The notes under the pieces are model-generated. The model was not told where the DNA came from, ran no database searches, and was given only the letters and a program-made list of their open reading frames with translations. Position numbers and translations under genes: made by a program. A stretch of 7,557 nucleotides of DNA from Bacteroidales bacterium (GTDB lineage: Bacteria; Bacteroidota; Bacteroidia; Bacteroidales; GCA-2711565): the NCBI GenBank assembly GCA_029931995.1, contig JAOZQX010000057.1:1-7557 (forward strand), in the 5' to 3' direction. Shown in pieces: positions 5,725 through 7,557 of this stretch (its first letter is position 1; each line of letters starts with the position of its first letter).

Positions 5725-6630
5725 ATGATAAGAAAAGTAAAATTATCGGTTTTATCCTGGCTCATCCTGATAGTATTAATGCTAACCTGGGGCAGTTCAT
5801 TCATCCTGATTAAAAAAGGGCTGACTGTTTTTGATAGCATGCAAGTTGGTGCTATGCGTATAGGAATTGCTTTCATTGTACTTTTACCTTTTGCATTTTC
5901 TCGTCTTAAGTATTTAAAACGAAAACACTGGAAAGTGTTGATATTTGTGAGTTTTTGCTCGGCTGTGCCTGCATTTTTATTTCCCATGGCACAAATAGGT
6001 ATTGATAGTGCTATTGCCGGCATCTTAAATTCATTAACTCCATTATTTACTTTGGTTGTCGGGCTTTCATTATTCAAACTAAAAGTAAAATGGTTTAATA
6101 TAACGGGGGTTCTGATTGGTTTATTAGGTGCTATAGGATTAATTAATGTTAGTGGAGGCGGTAGCTTCACCTTTAATCTCAGCTATGCTGTTTATATAAT
6201 TATTGCCACAATTTTATATGCATTTAATGGAAATATTATTAAAAGTTTTTTAAAAGATCTGGATTCATTCACCATAACAATATTTTCATTTTATATTTTT
6301 GGTTTACCTGCATTGATCTATTTATTTGCCGGAACTAATTTTATTGAAAGAGCGCAGAATCATCCTCAATTTTGGGAAGGATTGGCTTATGTTTCTACAC
6401 TTGCAATTATAGGTACTGCAGCTGCATTAATAGCATTTAACTATCTAATAAAAATTACAAATGTTGTTTTTGCATCTTCCGTTACTTATTTAATACCCAT
6501 TGTTGCATTAGCATGGGGAATTATTGATGGTGAGAAATTCGAAATCTCATATGTTTTATGGGTTTCATTCATTCTAATTGGCATCTATTTGGTAAATACT
6601 AAGAAGCTCTTGTTAATAAAACAAAAATAA
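5725..6630 (+). CDS. EamA/DMT-superfamily transporter
   Basis: This is an inner-membrane carrier of the drug/metabolite transporter superfamily with two EamA repeats. The substrate is unknown; relatives export amino acids, metabolites or drugs. From the ATG at 5725 it has 301 aa, the usual length. The frame is open back to a TTG at 5659, but that adds an acidic, non-membrane 22-residue leader (MDETISMLDYDYYFD) foreign to the family and would start upstream of the promoter box, so I prefer 5725. The N-terminus is a short basic stretch, then TM1 (about 9-29) ending in the family motif WGSSFILIKKGL (22-33). About ten hydrophobic helices follow. The second repeat ends with ASSVTYLIPIVALAWGIIDGE, the well-conserved TM9-loop-TM10 entry of the family. 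The C-terminus is basic and cytoplasmic. It is divergent from the ABC-F gene and ends with TAA. Confidence 0.88.
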   Translation: MIRKVKLSVLSWLILIVLMLTWGSSFILIKKGLTVFDSMQVGAMRIGIAFIVLLPFAFSRLKYLKRKHWKVLIFVSFCSAVPAFLFPMAQIGIDSAIAGILNSLTPLFTLVVGLSLFKLKVKWFNITGVLIGLLGAIGLINVSGGGSFTFNLSYAVYIIIATILYAFNGNIIKSFLKDLDSFTITIFSFYIFGLPALIYLFAGTNFIERAQNHPQFWEGLAYVSTLAIIGTAAALIAFNYLIKITNVVFASSVTYLIPIVALAWGIIDGEKFEISYVLWVSFILIGIYLVNTKKLLLIKQK

Positions 6631-6631
6631 T

Positions 6632-6661
6632 TTTAGGATTATTTAAATTTTTATACCTAAA
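6632..6661. repeat. Weak inverted repeat TTTAGG/CCTAAA after the EamA gene
   Basis: TTTAGG at 6632-6637 pairs with CCTAAA at 6656-6661 around an 18-nt AT-only loop, starting just after the transporter stop. It has no following T-run and a weak stem, so calling it a terminator is speculative. It ends just before the rplU -33 box. Confidence 0.25.
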
Positions 6662-6664
6662 TGC

Positions 6665-6694
6665 TTTGCACATAATAATTTTTTACTAATTTTG
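6665..6694 (+). promoter_or_regulatory. Bacteroidota-type promoter for rplU-rpmA
   Basis: TTTG at 6665-6668 (-33 element), an 18-nt spacer, then TAATTTTG at 6687-6694 (exact TAnnTTTG -7 element) followed by CAC. This is the best two-box promoter in the window. Transcription would begin near 6700, leaving a leader of roughly 30 nt before the rplU ATG, too short for an elaborate leader structure. Confidence 0.65.
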
Positions 6695-6732
6695 CACTTC
6701 CAAATTTCATAGGAAAATTAAACAATATAAAA

Positions 6733-7266
6733 ATGTACGCAATAGTTGATATCGCAGGACAACAATTCAAGGTAGAAAAAGGCCAAGAGATTTTTGTTCA
6801 TCGTTTGGAAGAAAAAGAAGGTTCGAAAGTGAACTTTGATGAAGTTATGTTAGTGGATGATGACGGCAAAGTAAGTGTTGGAACTCCTTTTGTTAAAGGG
6901 ATTTCTGTTTCTGCTAAAATTCTTTCTCACGACAAAGGAGATAAAGTTATAGTCTTCAAAAAGAAAAGAAGAAAAGGATATCAAAAAGAAAATGGACACA
7001 GACAATTTTTCAGCAAAATCCAAATCGAAGGAATTGGTAAAGTAGCTGCTAAAAAAGCTGCTCCTGCTAAAGAGGCTGAGCCTAAGAAAGAAGTTGCTGC
7101 TAAAACAGCCGCTCCTAAAAAAGAAACTACTGCAAAAAAAGCTGAACCTAAAAAGGTAGCTGAACCCAAGAAAGAAACTGTTGCTAAAAAAGCAGCCACT
7201 CCTAAAAAGGAAACAACAGCAAAAAAAGCCGCTCCTAAAAAAGCTGCAGCAAAAGACAAAGAATAA
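6733..7266 (+). CDS. rplU: 50S ribosomal protein L21 with Lys/Ala/Pro-rich C-terminal extension
   Basis: L21 is a large-subunit protein that binds 23S rRNA. Residues 1-102 are a complete L21 domain: [18 protein letters not shown] at the start, then VGTPFV (49-54), and the basic rRNA-binding stretch [20 protein letters not shown] (72-91). A typical L21 stops at about 103 residues; this one continues to 177 with a low-complexity tail built from PKK-centred units (PKK at 117, 128, 139, 145, 157 and 168) separated by A, K, E and T. The tail resembles histone H1/AlgP-like basic repeats and is surely disordered. L21 tails of this kind are known to me from other Bacteroidota, so it is unlikely to be an artefact. 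rpmA follows after 37 nt in the usual order. The ATG has an A-rich leader without a Shine-Dalgarno motif. Confidence 0.96.
   Translation: MYAIVDIAGQQFKVEKGQEIFVHRLEEKEGSKVNFDEVMLVDDDGKVSVGTPFVKGISVSAKILSHDKGDKVIVFKKKRRKGYQKENGHRQFFSKIQIEGIGKVAAKKAAPAKEAEPKKEVAAKTAAPKKETTAKKAEPKKVAEPKKETVAKKAATPKKETTAKKAAPKKAAAKDKE
7039..7263 (+). repeat. Degenerate in-frame repeat encoding the PKK-rich L21 tail
   Basis: About 75 codons encode six PKK-centred units with spacings of 11, 11, 6, 12 and 11 residues, for example [23 protein letters not shown] and [11 protein letters not shown]. The copies differ at synonymous positions (CCT AAA AAA, CCC AAG AAA, CCT AAA AAG; GCT, GCA and GCC for Ala), so the amino-acid pattern is better conserved than the DNA. 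The tract is A-rich on the plus strand. Confidence 0.75.
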
Positions 7267-7303
7267 TTAGAAAAGAAACGTAAAACATTAAAAATACAAT
7301 ATT

Positions 7304-7557
7304 ATGGCTCATAAGAAAGGTGCCGGTAGTTCAAACAACGGTCGTGAATCCCAAAGTAAACGTTTAGGCGTAAAAATTTATGGTGGACAGTTTGCACAAG
7401 CTGGAAACATCATCATCCGTCAAAGAGGAACTGTACATAATCCTGGCGAAAATGTAGGTATGGGCAAAGATCATACTTTATTTGCACTGAAGGATGGAAT
7501 GGTTGAATTCAGAAAGAAAAGAAATAATAAATCTTATGTTTCTGTTTCTCCTTTAGA
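7304..7557 (+). CDS. rpmA: 50S ribosomal protein L27, N-terminal part (cut by window end)
   Basis: Eighty-four complete codons are visible from the ATG at 7304, with the last codon cut at GA; nearly the whole protein (usually about 85-90 aa) is present. It starts [16 protein letters not shown], then [11 protein letters not shown], a classic L27 beginning. The N-terminal tail of L27 reaches the peptidyl-transferase centre. Gly-rich AHKKGAG follows Met directly, so the cleavable leader found in Firmicutes L27 is absent. The later block [20 protein letters not shown] is also diagnostic. It lies 37 nt after rplU, almost certainly in the same transcript. Confidence 0.95.
   Translation, partial: MAHKKGAGSSNNGRESQSKRLGVKIYGGQFAQAGNIIIRQRGTVHNPGENVGMGKDHTLFALKDGMVEFRKKRNNKSYVSVSPL

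Noticed and set aside
5718..6170. Minus-strand 150-codon open frame inside the EamA gene
   Set aside because: Antisense to clear membrane-protein coding sequence with conserved motifs; no family resemblance.
6698..6715. TTCC/GGAA mini-hairpin in the rplU leader as an L21 autoregulatory structure
   Set aside because: Only four base pairs with a 10-nt loop, and the inferred leader is about 30 nt; not enough to support a ribosomal leader motif.
6981..7259. Minus-strand 92-codon hydrophobic repeat frame opposite rplU
   Set aside because: It is the reverse of the Lys/Ala repeat (AAG/GCT read as CTT/AGC), which makes Phe/Ala/Leu-rich text automatically.
1..7557. CRISPR arrays, transposons, phage or defence genes, tRNAs
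   Set aside because: No regularly spaced repeats, transposase motifs, terminal inverted repeats with target duplication, or cloverleaf-forming segments were found; the gene content is housekeeping.

Overview
This is an AT-rich bacterial chromosome segment, most likely from a member of the Bacteroidota. The evidence is: no Shine-Dalgarno-like sites ahead of clear starts (A-rich leaders instead), Bacteroidota-type -7 boxes (TAnnTTTG) upstream of three genes, an L21 protein with a Lys/Ala/Pro tail, and a polyprenyl synthase and an ABC-F protein whose sequences resemble those I know from that phylum. Genus cannot be assigned from the sequence alone.

Layout. (1) 1-1584, +: the 3' part of an RND/MMPL-type membrane permease that enters from outside the window. 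(2) 1585-1826: a 242-nt non-coding spacer with inverted repeats. (3) 1827-3679, +: rmlA (glucose-1-phosphate thymidylyltransferase) followed 17 nt later by a trans-polyprenyl diphosphate synthase, probably co-transcribed. (4) 3673-5628, -: an ABC-F ATPase gene convergent with the synthase and overlapping its 3' end by 7 nt. It is interrupted by one in-frame TAG exactly in the linker between its two ATPase domains, which leaves two open frames of 288 and 352 codons. (5) 5725-6630, +: an EamA/DMT transporter, divergent from the ABC-F gene. The spacer between them carries mirror-image TATCTTTG promoter boxes. (6) 6733 to the window end, +: rplU (L21) and the start of rpmA (L27), the usual ribosomal-protein pair, behind a good Bacteroidota promoter.

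This is mostly core housekeeping DNA: dTDP-sugar precursor synthesis, isoprenoid chain elongation, translation-factor ATPase, transport and ribosome. I see no CRISPR array, transposase, integrase, phage gene, tRNA or rRNA. I do not find a convincing new multi-gene system. The most notable signal is the single amber codon splitting an otherwise perfectly preserved ABC-F gene. It could be a recent nonsense mutation, a functional split gene, suppression/readthrough or a sequence error. Secondary points are the L21 tail repeats and the symmetric divergent promoter.
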